Source: Takifugu bimaculatus
Lineage: Eukaryota > Chordata > Actinopteri > Tetraodontiformes > Tetraodontidae
Length of the DNA stretch: 64,000 bases
Direction of reading: 5' to 3'
Assembly (NCBI GenBank): GCA_004026145.2
Contig: CP034979.1
Coordinates: 14,665,404 to 14,729,403 of the forward strand
Shown: in pieces, positions 23,201-32,600 of the stretch
Layout of the letters: every line of letters starts with the position of its first letter
Numbering within the stretch: the first letter of the stretch is position 1
Made by a program: the position numbers and the translations under genes
Notes under the pieces: generated by a model
Databases searched by the model: none
What the model was told of the DNA's origin: nothing
The model's input: the letters and a program-made list of their open reading frames with translations, nothing else

Positions 23201-24817
23201 CATCATCAGTTTCTAAACTTGGGTCTTAGAACACCTGATAAACTGGCCTCAGAACTCCCACAGGAGTGTAAACATCCAAAACCTTGAACAAACAGGAGTC
23301 AGCCCAAAAACGGCTTTAAAAACATGTCAAAAAATCTTAAAATTGATCCTTAAAATGAACAGGAAGCCAGTGGATTGAGGCCTAAACTGAAGTGATGCTT
23401 TAAATTAGCACATCAGCTCCTAATAATTACTCAGAATTGGTTCACATGCTGATTTTAGCAGTCCAAATTTAAACATTTTAGCTAAGACAAACATTACAGT
23501 CAGCTCCCTAAATAGGTCACCACCGAGATTGGCCTCTTTGGATGTCCTGGCCCAGGATTACACTGACTGTTGTCCTCCAGACTGGACGTTTGTCCAACCT
23601 CCAACTAGAACACCAGTGGGGACATGCGAACAAGGTGGTCTGGCGTAATCCCAGGTTGGCCTTGGGGATGCACTGCTGCCAAATCAGCAGCACCAGAAGG
23701 GACGGCTGTCTTCTCATGACCTCCTGTTCAGACAGAAACTAAGCGGTCCCCCAGGTATGTTGGGCCGCACGAGATTAAAAAGATAATCCTCCATAGTGTT
23801 ATCAAACTTAAGCTGCCTCCAGCCCTGGAGCTCCGCCCTGCTTTTCATGCCTCTCTTAAAGCCTCTTCCTCTTCCTCTTCCTCTGAGAAATTCCTTAAAA
23901 GCCTTGAGATCACAATGCCAACGAATCTTTCAGCTGATGTTTGGAAGTTTAAGCAGCTGTGAAAAACACCCCAGTCGACTTCGGCAGAAACGTTCTGTGC
24001 TGCATTGCAGCTGCAAAGACTCAATTATTCTATATTTGAGAGACTGAAAAGGCCACATTGACTTTTCTGCACCTGTTATCCTGCATTTACTGAATAAAAT
24101 TAACCGAGTCCTCTTGAAATAACTCATTATTTGAATAACTGAATTCTTGCACCGTCCCCGAGGTCTATCTGACCTCTGCAGAGGCTTTTGAAAAGACCGA
24201 CTGCGAGGCCCGATAACTTATTACCGGGCTTTCGGGGCGGTTTGGGAGGCAGACGGCAAATGAGGCTGGTGCACAAACATCCATAACTGTTGCTGCTTGA
24301 TTCACTTCCAGTAAGAGCTCTGTGCTCATTAGCCTGCTTGTTAATCCCAATTGTGGTTCTGTAATCAAGGATGACCTGAATGCACACGCCCACACACACA
24401 CACTCACACACACATTTTGAATAATGCATCCAGCTGATTATATAAAGCTATTTATTCAAATACTCATAGGGAGCGTGTCAAGAGGTATGTCAAATAAAAT
24501 GTGTGTTTGGGAGCGAGTGTCTGGTATTAGCATGCTGATTTTAGTCGTTGTATAATGGATGAGCGCTGTTTTGGGCAGCACATGCTTAAACTGGTACAAA
24601 TAAGGCCGATGCTGACGACACGGAGCAGGAATCTGCCTTTCAAATTAGCCCCATTTGAGTCTTCCCGTTCCGTCTGTGAGCTCCGGGTGAGCGCCGGACG
24701 ACTCACCTCGTAGTGAGCCGTGCGCTGGGACTCAGAGATGAGCTGGGCATTGCAGATGTTACAGTAGCTCTCCGTGAATAAGCCTCCGTCCACCACATCC
24801 GCAGACTTCATCTTCAT
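5227..24817 (-). CDS. zmat4: Zinc finger matrin-type protein 4, whole coding span (six coding exons)
   Basis: The spliced CDS joins, in transcript order, 24817-24707, 22034-21942, 17061-16887, 14375-14154, 9634-9538 and 5248-5227. That is 720 nt, or 239 residues plus TGA. It encodes four matrin/U1-type fingers, all C-x2-C-x12-H-x5-H: C19/C22/H35/H41, C81/C84/H97/H103, C155/C158/H171/H177 and C208/C211/H224/H230. Stretches such as ESYCNICNAQLISESQR, NKCCTLCNM and AWFNNPLMAQQHY are diagnostic of ZMAT4, a relative of the ZNF385 family. Human ZMAT4 is about 229 residues, so the length fits. The function of ZMAT4 is poorly known; family knowledge points to nuclear binding of structured RNA or DNA. 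Exon order, phases and motif content agree except at the exon 5 acceptor, where the strong splice site would break the frame. Whether this is the a or b fish copy cannot be told. Confidence 0.93.
5249..9537 (-). other. zmat4: zmat4 intron 6
   Basis: An intron of about 4.3 kb between the fourth finger and the terminal exon. It holds CA repeats near 5641-5670, 7109-7152 and 7251-7325, and a TAATTAATTAATTAA patch near 9079. No coding exon was recognised on either strand. Confidence 0.75.
7109..7325. repeat. Two (CA)n tracts about 100 bp apart
   Basis: CA-rich tracts at 7109-7152 (with a short CG-alternating patch) and 7251-7325 (interrupted by a few G-containing units). Both read CA on the plus strand and generate Val/Cys-rich spurious ORFs. 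Confidence 0.95.
9538..9634 (-). CDS. zmat4: zmat4 exon 6 (zinc finger 4)
   Basis: The acceptor TGTCTCTCCAG ends at 9635. The exon reads GLRSSYSCSVCNVVLNSIEQ and on through YHAHLQGSKHQN, giving the fourth finger (C208, C211, H224, H230). The donor is AATAA|GTGAGT at 9537. Entry is phase 1 and exit phase 2, which fits exons 5 and 7 exactly. The sequence is very close to the human ZMAT4 C-terminal finger. Confidence 0.92.
9917..10130 (+). repeat. GT/GA microsatellite plus GT-associated dispersed element, copy 1
   Basis: (GT)n at 9917-9960 passes into (GA)n to 9974. It is followed by gggtttaggttaggg and, near 10083-10118, atgtccccacaaag and gcaaggacatgtg. This combination of GT tract, GGTTAGG-rich middle and GGACA words recurs in the window near 17.7, 38.2 and 55.5 kb. 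Confidence 0.6.
10322..10339. repeat. Poly-C run
   Basis: Eighteen consecutive C residues inside zmat4 intron 5. Confidence 0.95.
10993..11019. repeat. (GCAC)n tetranucleotide repeat
   Basis: About six tandem copies of GCAC inside zmat4 intron 5. Confidence 0.85.
11195..11217. repeat. Interrupted poly-G run
   Basis: Fifteen G, one T, then seven G. It is a potential quadruplex-forming tract and an assembly-risk site. Confidence 0.9.
14154..14375 (-). CDS. zmat4: zmat4 exon 5 (zinc finger 3), acceptor uncertain
   Basis: This exon encodes a proline-rich linker and finger 3 (C155, C158, H171, H177 in KYCCLCGAWFNNPLMAQQHY), then a helix-like tail ending SLDATECT. The donor is ACAG|GTCAGA at 14153, phase 1. 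Two acceptors exist. The strong one, with a long pyrimidine tract ending in CAG at 14410, would make the exon start at 14409 and put the finger out of frame with exon 4. The weaker CAG at 14378-14376 makes the exon start at 14375 and restores the frame, so it is used here. A single surplus base in the seven-G run at 14363-14369 would be an equally good explanation with the strong acceptor. Confidence 0.85.
14410..16886 (-). other. zmat4: zmat4 intron 4
   Basis: An intron of about 2.5 kb. It includes a short GT tract (15410-15427), a CpG-rich patch at 15.6-15.75 kb with GGC/GAGGGC repeats, and a poly-A run at 16366-16385. No further exon was recognised between fingers 2 and 3. Confidence 0.72.
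16887..17061 (-). CDS. zmat4: zmat4 exon 4 (zinc finger 2)
   Basis: The acceptor is TTTTCTCCTCCAG ending at 17062. The exon starts DCAETEVDRNKCCTLCNM and contains finger 2 with C81, C84, H97 and H103, followed by HAKRVRLVLGEPPSLSAV. The most likely donor is GCAG|GTCTCA with the exon ending at 16887, giving 175 nt and a phase-1 exit. The donor lacks the usual A at +3, so the 3' boundary is less certain than the rest. Confidence 0.88.
17694..17988 (+). repeat. GT-bracketed dispersed element, copy 2
   Basis: A unit bounded by GT tracts at 17694-17723 and 17960-17988. The core gaggacattttggctggtc at 17776-17794 matches the copy near 55570 in all but one position. The left part reads ttcttgtacatgtt and the right part agtacaaggatgtatgtg. 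The two-sided GT arrangement makes this the best-bounded copy in the window. Confidence 0.7.
18364..18385. repeat. Poly-C run
   Basis: Twenty-two consecutive C residues within zmat4 intron 3. Confidence 0.95.
20000..20286. repeat. Purine (GA)n tract and long (GT)n microsatellite
   Basis: A GA/GACA-rich purine stretch at about 20000-20080 lies shortly before a GT tract at 20231-20286, the longest uninterrupted GT tract in the window at about 56 bases. Confidence 0.93.
21942..22034 (-). CDS. zmat4: zmat4 exon 3 (completes zinc finger 1, linker)
   Basis: The acceptor TTCTTTCTCAG ends at 22035. The exon begins SKKHANKVRLFYMLHPKDGG and ends KRLRPDNP, 31 residues, phase 0 at both ends. It supplies the last zinc ligand of finger 1 (H41) and the conserved YMLHP linker seen in ZMAT4 and ZNF385 proteins. 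The donor is GTACGC at 21941, weaker than the consensus. Because the exon is 93 nt and symmetric, skipping it would keep the frame but destroy finger 1. Confidence 0.92.
22035..24706 (-). other. zmat4: zmat4 intron 2
   Basis: An intron of about 2.7 kb that splits finger 1. A probable dispersed repeat occupies much of 23.2-24.0 kb, and there is a C-rich CCTCGT repeat near 22430-22490. No exon was recognised. Confidence 0.75.
23180..24020 (+). repeat. Probable degenerate interspersed repeat
   Basis: The words aaattgatccttaaaatgaa and caggaagccagtgg near 23340-23375, and cgttctgtgctgcattgcag near 23990, resemble a widespread fish dispersed repeat that I recall only by its core wording. The borders are guesses and no coding capacity is retained. 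Confidence 0.4.
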
Positions 24818-24823
24818 CTGAGA
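24707..24823 (-). CDS. zmat4: zmat4 exon 2 (start codon, zinc finger 1 first half)
   Basis: The acceptor is TTTCTGTGCAG ending at 24824 and the donor is CGAG|GTGAGT after 24707. Six untranslated bases precede ATG at 24817-24815. A second in-frame ATG lies at 24811 and aligns with the human start (MKS...); either could be used, and the coordinates of the full CDS use the upstream one. The exon encodes 37 residues ending in TAHYE, with C19, C22 and H35 of the first finger. It ends in phase 0, so the intron falls inside the finger just before the last histidine. Confidence 0.93.
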
Positions 24824-27800
24824 CTGCACAGAAACAGGAATGTGATTAAAGCGCGGCCTGGAAGGAAATATCAGAGTCTTACAGTGTGTGTATTTGGTGT
24901 GCATGAGCGTGCATGTGTCCCATCTTCATTTTGGATTTTTTCCCCCTTCCCCTTCGCAGTGACTAACTCACGGTGGAAGTTCTGGCCAAAGCGCGTCGAT
25001 CGTGTCCGTCAGGATTTTGGCTCCGGTGTGGGAACGAAGGGCCCTGAGATTTGGCTGCAGCTTCCTTCACTTTTCTTATCAGTTAACCTTTAAATAACCA
25101 TTTTTTTATGCTGCTCATCATAACCACAGATGGGAATCCAATCATTTATAGTGCTTATCTGATGAATCACGACACCCTGGTCGGTGTTTATTTCCACTGT
25201 TGTAACCATGTAAATGTTCCATAAGTTATGTGTCCGGTGTTTAATAGAAGAGAGGAAACCATCCACAGTTCATCTGCTCATAAACCGAATCTGTAAATCT
25301 TGTTACAGCCGACCAGTAAAACCACCCAGACCTGGCTATTCCACACTGAGTGGCATTTTTCTCCTGTGTTTTATACTCTCTACTGTAATGGAAAAATAGT
25401 TTAATGATGTGTTGGGGGGAGGGGGGGTTCCTGTGTTCAATTTTCTGTCCTCTTCATTACGTGAGCCCTGCAGGCGCCGCTCTGACAGGATAAGGATGAG
25501 TAACTGGTCTGCAGGGAGCGGTCCAAGAACATCGACCGTTAAACTGGATGAGCAACGATTCGCGGGGGCTCGTAGGGCCACGGACGCTAACGAAGTCATT
25601 CCGAGTAACTCCGATTCCGCTTCACAAGATTTCCTCAGTATCTTGTAATTACCTCCCCTCCGAAATCACTTAAACACCTTACTGGTAGTGACCCGCTGTC
25701 CGGCTCACCTGTTTAGCGGAACTTGCACCCCTTAAAACGACATCAGCATCTACCTGATTGCAAACGATCGCCAGCGTATTTTGGAAGTTAAACAGACTTA
25801 CTGGAGCACCAAGTGCAAAATGAATTCAATCACATTTAGCACATTATTCATCCTGGAAATATCCCTAATGACAAGCTAGACGTGCAACACATTACTACCT
25901 CCACAGTGAGGCATCCCATGAGACAATATGGAACAGACATATTATGCAAAAGAACACATTATGTTTGCTTCAGAAATTGTGCCACTGTCTTTTGTGGCAT
26001 TAAAAAGACGCCATCTGTCTGCACGGATGGCAGCAAGGTATAATCAAGTCTATCTTTTAATCTTCCGGCTAATTAAAAGTGACTGCAACTCCAGAAATAT
26101 CCATATATTCATAATATCTCAATTACCTCAGATTATTACATGCAAGATGGGAGATGTAGGCTAATTAATAGAGCCGATCTGTTGGTGAGATTAATTTTAC
26201 GGCAGTCCCTGTGAAGCAGAAAGATGGGAAGGCTGATAGCGGGTAATAATATGAAAGAGGAAAGGAGAGAGGGAAGGGGGGGGCTTCTCCATGATGTGGA
26301 TTTAGAATCATGATTTAATGCCGTCACTATTGGGAGTTTGTTCCTTGGACAAGAGTCAGAAATGGTTTTAAAAATTTCAATTTAAAGGATCTGAAAGCCG
26401 ATTATCTCCCTGACTGATGGGACACTTTGACCACAAAGAAAGTAGGAGCCTGTGTTCACAACACAAGCAACGCGAATGCTCTGGCGGTCCCAAACAGGTT
26501 GGATCTCCACTCCTCACCTCTACTGACCACCCTAGTGTGGTGCTGGTCCCAGAGCTTCCAGAGCTTCCACAACATGTCCAATATTACATTGAACCTGCTC
26601 TGACCATATCTTGTGATGAAATAAGTATAAAATTAATGCAATAAAAGGCCAGTTTGTGGTATTTAAATGTAAAATCAGTTTGCTTTCATTTACATAAGGA
26701 ATATATTTACTACTAAGGCCCAATGTAACACATTTAAGATTCAACAGGGCTCTTGGTTATTAAAAAAGGACAGGAAAAGAGAAAATGGTCTGGGTGAACT
26801 CCTGGTAGACTCGGTGGTGCTCTCACGGATGTGCGTTTGCTTCACAAACCAGTTGTTAAAAAAGGCATCGGGAGCATATTTGCAGCCATCAGAGTGACAC
26901 GAACACTCTGCAACATCGGGAACTGTGATTCAGCACGGATCAGGAGGATGATGTCATCTGTCAGTCACGTAAAGGTCATTTCAAACGCAGCACACCTCCG
27001 CCGGCAGTCGGGATTAGCAGATATCTGATCCAAACTGGAGACTGTTTTCTGCATGGGTGCCTTCAAATGAATGGAGTCCGTCACACTTGGCTCAGCATCG
27101 AAACCCCTGTTGATTCGAAATGTTAGGAGCTCGCTGAGAATACCGCATGATCACCAAGATCAAAAATAGGTGGCTAGAAAGAAGCTAAAAATATGGAAGA
27201 GTGGTATAAAACTGTAGCGTAAATTAAAAATACAGAAACTCAATCAGAAAGTCGCCGAATCTGCCCCACGCGCCTTTGGCACGGAAGCCTGAGGCGTCAG
27301 AAGACAGAATGAGCCTTCGGGGGAGTTCCATCTGAGACCGCATCAAGTATTTAACATGGATGTGAACTGTGAGCCGCCCTTTAAATCTCAGTCTCCGACC
27401 TGCCCGTTATTATAAAGCCGGCATCCAATCATTTTTGGACTCATCCTGAGAGGAGCGGAGCGCCGTCTCCGCGGGCCTGGGACATGAATTAGTTTGTGAT
27501 ATTAATTAAAGCACACGGGCTTTGAGTGAGTGATAGCCCCGCCGTGCTGACAGAGAGGAGGAGCATGTGGTCCAGGTACAGAGGCAGGCGTTTCCACTCC
27601 TCCATCTCTTGCTTGTGCTGTGTTTTGGCTGAGATTTCCCTGCCCTATTATGCATGCAGACGATGAAATATTGAGAGTAGCCTGTGAGCAAATGACCTTT
27701 CTCATCAGCCCCTGGTGGCAATAACAAGGAAAAGAGTCTCCCGGGTTAATCATATGGAAGCCTATATCACAAAAGACACTCTGTTCTGTAACTTTGATGT

Positions 27801-28030
27801 TTCGCCTTTCATTTCTCATTTCTCGCACCTGCTAATCCCACCTCAGCCAACGCTGCCTTCCCATCATGCCCCGCTCCCCCCACACTCAGCCATGCTGTAA
27901 TATTAACGGCCTTCCCCTTTGTGCGGCAGCAATCAAAGGTAATAGACTGAGGGAATAAAGCCTTTAAAGCAGCCAAATCCACACTGGTTGACACTAAACT
28001 GCCCGAGCAGCTCTTTGTGCCGTTCCTGCT

Positions 28031-28057
28031 CGCCGCCGCCGCCGCCGCCGCCGCCGG
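28031..28057. repeat. (GCC)n trinucleotide repeat
   Basis: About eight tandem CGC/GCC units, CpG-rich, within zmat4 intron 1. Confidence 0.9.
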
Positions 28058-29034
28058 CTGCAGGCAGAAACAAATTCAAACACAGACGAAGAGGAGGTTG
28101 GTAAACCTCAGCAACACAAACATCTCCGTTCCTGTCTGCGTGCGTTCACCTTCAAGTTACATAAAGACACAACCGTACACCCATGCCGACCCACACAGGC
28201 TCCAGCTCTTCCCTTGATAAAGTCTTTCTGCTCCAAACGTTTGGGCTGACCCCGTCCCCAAAGATCCTTTCTGACATGCAGTCATTTGTTTAAGTGCACC
28301 CACGAGGCGAACTGCATCTTTTTAATGGACCTGCCGGAGTGTTTGTGGTCACCAGGTGTGTCGTCTCGGACCACGTGGGTTGTCTCCTCCTCAGAGAAAG
28401 GGTACGAGTTGGTGCTGGCCAACCTTCGGCCTCGGCACTATCCCGACCCTCTGTTTCTCCATCAAATCCAATTTGACTGAAAAAAAATGATCTTTATCTG
28501 TGGGGCGGGGGTGGGGGATGGCCACAGATTGAACTCCATAAAAGAGGTCATCGGAAATGTCACTTTGTAATAGCAGATGGAGTTTTTTTCCCCCACATAA
28601 ATGAGAAATTACTCTCCCATTTTACTGCCATTTAGGGTCGTTAATGACCTGTTTCATCATGACACAGTAATAGATCGGTCCTGGGGAGAATGTCACTTCA
28701 TGAGGATCTGCTTTGACTGGAGGGCTTCGACTGATTATGAATAAGTATAGCATGCATGAGAGAGAAGAAACCGCTGGGAAACAAGCATCGCTTAGAAACT
28801 TGCAGATAAAAAGGAAACGGCAATGATCGACTTTCCTTCAAAAAGCTTTATTTTTCCTAAATAAACCATGAAGTCTGTGGTTGTGACAGGGGATGTGGAA
28901 GGGGAAACATTATCTTTCTCACTTGATAGTGAAGTTTTACAGATAAACGATTCATCCTCCAGCATCTGCATCATGTTTTCCCCATTTTTGCATATGTACA
29001 CTTGCCTGTGTACAACCCATCACATCTCTCACTC

Positions 29035-29059
29035 TGTGTGTGTGTGTGTGTGTGTGTGT
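29035..29059. repeat. (GT)n microsatellite
   Basis: Short uninterrupted GT tract in zmat4 intron 1. Confidence 0.93.
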
Positions 29060-30851
29060 TTGTCAGAGTTGCTCAACCACACACTCTTATAGGCAAACTA
29101 AGTTAATGAGCAGAAACAAAAGGCTGACGTTTGTGGGATCTTTATGTCACTGTAACATATGGAAGCCGCCCGGAGACTCTGCAGGGTGGCAGCAAAACTG
29201 CTGGGGTATGTCTCTTCAATTAGCCGCTCGTTTTAACACTTTTGTACACTTTGTGCAACTTAGTCCCTCTTAAAAGGGAGTGTTTTCACACTGAACGCTA
29301 GCTTTTCTGTCTACGGAGTCAGATTTTCCATGCAGATGCACCTCAAGACAAAAGAAATGAATTATCCAAGAGGCTGAGCTGGAGCAGGACAAAAAAATAT
29401 TACAAAGGTATCGGCACACTATAAGGTGGGCAACAAATCGGGTGTAAAATTGCACTAAGCTGAACAAGTAAAGTAACAAAGGCGAGAGAAAAGGCCTTTG
29501 TAATGGCTTTCCACTCTGCACATCTATCAGTCCTCTCTCACTTCCCTTTGTTTCCACTATCGAGCAGAGAAGACAAAAGGCACTTTTCTCTCTTGTTAAT
29601 TGGTGAAATAAGCCCCCTGCTATAAAGCAGGTGTATAAATAGTATAATTCGGTAGAATACATCTGGGGATTAACGACGCATCGCGCTCCTGAAGGGACAC
29701 GGACATAAATATCTCGCATGGCCGTCAATCACAGTCGGTCTGTGAGTGAGTGTGAGCCACCGTGTCTGCAAGCATCTACAGAGGAGACAACAAATAGAAC
29801 AAGAAAGCAAAAAAACCCGAAATCATTAAGCAAAGAAAAATAATTGCCAGAGTTAAGCTGCAAAAAGTGACTTTGAGCTGCTCTTCAGCAGGTTTGCCAT
29901 CAGTCATATTAGATATTAGATGTGTGTGCGTGTGTGTGGGGGGGTAACCATTAAATGAATCAAGCATCAGAATCAAATCAATGGCTCTGTCCCCGTTTGG
30001 GGGACATGTTGTTCGTCTCCTGTGATTCGCACTGGACACTTTCTCCAAATATGCAGTGTGGAGGAAATTGAAAATGTCCCCATTTCATTTCTGCACTGTA
30101 GCAGCCAAACCCCACACAGGGCTGCAGCCGTGTGCTGCGAAGATTATTACTTTACATACGTGCGTGCCGAGACATGTGCAGGAGCGCCTGCTGCGAGAGT
30201 GGAGTACGGGCGTGCACACGCTGGCCTAGATGGGGTGACCTTGCAGCGCGCAAATAAATGGGATGCGTCTCATAAACCTGCAGCTCTTGTTATATTTGTT
30301 GTGGGTGTTTGAAAAAGATGTATGAAAGCTATAAAAGGACGCAGCGTCTCACTAACATTAGCAACATTTTCCCTCAAATGCTATGTCGCCTCCCTGCATT
30401 CATGTGATTGTCTCCCTTTTTTCTTCCTAAAAACACATAAATCACACTGTGGGGGGAAAAAAGAAAGAAAAAGTACCACTTATTCCAAGCGTGCTAAATC
30501 TGATGACACAACTGCGATGGCATCTGCTTTGTTTGAGAGAAAGAAGCTCTGTGGAGGAGGAACAGCACCAATACGGCCACCAGACACAGTTACAATATCT
30601 GCATCCTGCAGGGAGGCTCAGCGGGTGGCCCCAAATGAGTTATTATGCAGATATTAATGAATGTACACTCAGAAAGGTCAACTGGCCCACACATTGATGT
30701 ACACGGGCGCGCGTGCGTGCGGATTAACGCAAATGGACGTGCGCTCACATGAAGACAATCAGCAGAAAGGTCACAGTATATATTGTGTTAGGGGGGATTT
30801 TTAAAAGGCAATATGATGCCTGTTGCTAAGGAGATCACAGAGAAGAAAAAT

Positions 30852-30876
30852 ACACACACACACACACACACACACA
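30852..30876. repeat. (CA)n microsatellite
   Basis: Short uninterrupted CA tract in zmat4 intron 1. Confidence 0.93.
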
Positions 30877-31170
30877 GGCACACACACCTACACACGATGC
30901 CCTATTAATCCTAAAAAACTAGAGCAACCATGTTTTTCCTCGATGAGACAGAAATCAGCTGCTCCTTTTCACGGGCGTAGTGAAACATCCAGTGTTTACA
31001 GAAACGATGCACCACTCAAGGTCACGGTTCCTTCTGGTGTCGCTTCTCTTTAGAACAGAGTAAGTCGGATTTCAGGGAGTCAGAATCAAACAAAAATGGC
31101 CTCGTACAGTTAGAATGCTGATGCTTTGGAAGACAATCAACTCTCCAGACCAATCAATGAATGGCAAGTT

Positions 31171-31230
31171 CTATTCTATTCTATTCTATTCTATTCTATT
31201 CTATTCTATTCTATTCTATTCTATTCTATT
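31171..31230. repeat. (CTATT)12 pentanucleotide microsatellite
   Basis: Twelve perfect tandem copies of CTATT, lying about 0.8 kb downstream, in transcription sense, of the leader exon donor. Confidence 0.98.
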
Positions 31231-32024
31231 CAGGGCTCCGCAGCCGTTACCTGAATAAGCTCACAGTAGAAACCAGAGCACACTGATCAATATACAAATG
31301 AAATATGAAGCCTCAGAGCAGCTCACTGTTAGTTTGCATGTGAAATAAAATGTCCCGTTGCAGGTTTAAAAAGATGTGCTGTTCACTAGATTCCAGGGAA
31401 GTCCACAAAATGAAAAAAACAAACCAAAACAACATCAGTGATGACAGATTCAGAGAAGAAAAGTGGCGCTTCTTCTGATAAACTGCATGTTTGATTATCA
31501 GAGTCCAGCAGGTTGGCAGGTGGCTGCTGGTTGGGGGTGTTAAGGCCATTTACAGAAAGTTGCTTCCAGGCTTTTCTCAACCAACATCTGCCACACCTGC
31601 AGCGACCTCCAGGCTGACCTAAGAGCTCATGTCAGACACGAAACGCCACTTGGTGCTTCAGCTCTCGCTGGCTTCAGATCTGTTTCAGCCAGCATTTGTC
31701 ACATGTGAAGAATGTCCAGCCTGTCTTGCACTGGGTGTCAGAGCCAGTATAAAACCAGCTCAGAGTCTTTAAACAGCTCCCCCCTTTGCTCGTCGTGGGG
31801 ACCGACCCCCACACCCTCACCCACCCAGCGCCCGCTTGCAGGGTCTCACAAAAAAACAAAAAAAACAGAAAAGAATTCAGCCAAACTTTGCTCTTGCTGC
31901 CGCTTCACTGGCGATCACGGAGAAACTTTGAAAGTGAGGGACGGCTGGTATCACGTCTTAGTGACAGCTGGGGGTCAATAAACAAGCCCAGCAGCCAATA
32001 TTCTCTGCCAGGTCCATCACTCAC

Positions 32025-32600
32025 CTTGCGCGGCGGCTCCGGCTCTCCTCCGAACTGGCAACCATCCGCCAAACGCCTGTTGTAATCCTCCAACACACTT
32101 GGACAGGACAGGACCTCCAGGGCGACGAGGGGTCCGGCTGGTCGGCTCTGTCCACCAACGCGCCGCAGTTTAAATCACACAGTTTGGAGGCTTCTGGTTG
32201 AGCAGATATGAAGGAGGACCTGCTCCTTTGAGCTCCTCTGCGCGCCGTCGTGATGCGCCGACTCTGCTCCGTAGACTGTGGAGGGAAGAAGGCAACGAAG
32301 CTCTGTTGATATCATCCGCCGCTACCGCGACCAGGAGACGCGCAAGAGAGCCAACAAAAGCAAAGTTAATATTCCGGCATGAGAGGGGAAATCAGGAGAG
32401 ACACAGAGAGGAGGAAGAAGAGTGTGCAGCTTTTCCCGGGATGAATGAAAGACAGCAGCCTCTCTCTCTCTCCCGCTCTCTCTCTGTCGATGTGTGCGCG
32501 TCCGTGTGTGTGAGAGCACCGAACCTAATGCTGGACTTGTAAAGTGAGTGAGTGGGAGCGCTGGTCGAGTGGGCTCCAGCTCACCCACAGGATTGATCAG
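32025..32600 (-). promoter_or_regulatory. zmat4: zmat4 5' leader exon (non-coding exon 1) and promoter-proximal region
   Basis: On the minus strand the sequence runs through a CT/GA-rich leader and ends at 32025 with CGCAAG followed by the strong donor GTGAGT (32024-32019). The frame leading into coding exon 2 has no in-frame ATG, so translation most likely starts in exon 2. The leader contains short upstream ORFs, including one from the ATG at 32065-32063 that crosses the splice and ends on the main start codon. The 5' boundary given is approximate and no TATA box is obvious. Assignment to zmat4 rests on strand, the donor and its position upstream of the first coding exon; a cDNA would settle it. 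Confidence 0.6.

Larger units (their letters stand above)
24824..32024 (-). other. zmat4: zmat4 intron 1
   Basis: The longest intron at about 7.2 kb. It contains a GCC repeat (28031-28057), a GT repeat (29035-29059), a CA repeat (30852-30876) and a CTATT array (31171-31230). No coding exon was recognised on either strand. The intron assignment depends on the leader exon ending at 32025 being right. Confidence 0.6.

Noticed and set aside
29270..29728. 152-residue minus-strand frame within zmat4 intron 1
   Set aside because: No domain, no flanking splice sites consistent with zmat4, and residue content typical of random AT-rich sequence.
31585..31680. Plus-strand reading NICHTCSDLQADLRAHVRH resembling a C2H2 finger
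   Set aside because: The spacing (nine residues between the last Cys and first His, then H-x2-H) does not fit a C2H2 or matrin finger, the strand is opposite to zmat4, and no splice sites frame it.
32025..32096. In-frame N-terminal extension of ZMAT4 from the leader exon
   Set aside because: The frame leading into the start codon is open but has no ATG, and human ZMAT4 starts at the exon 2 methionine.
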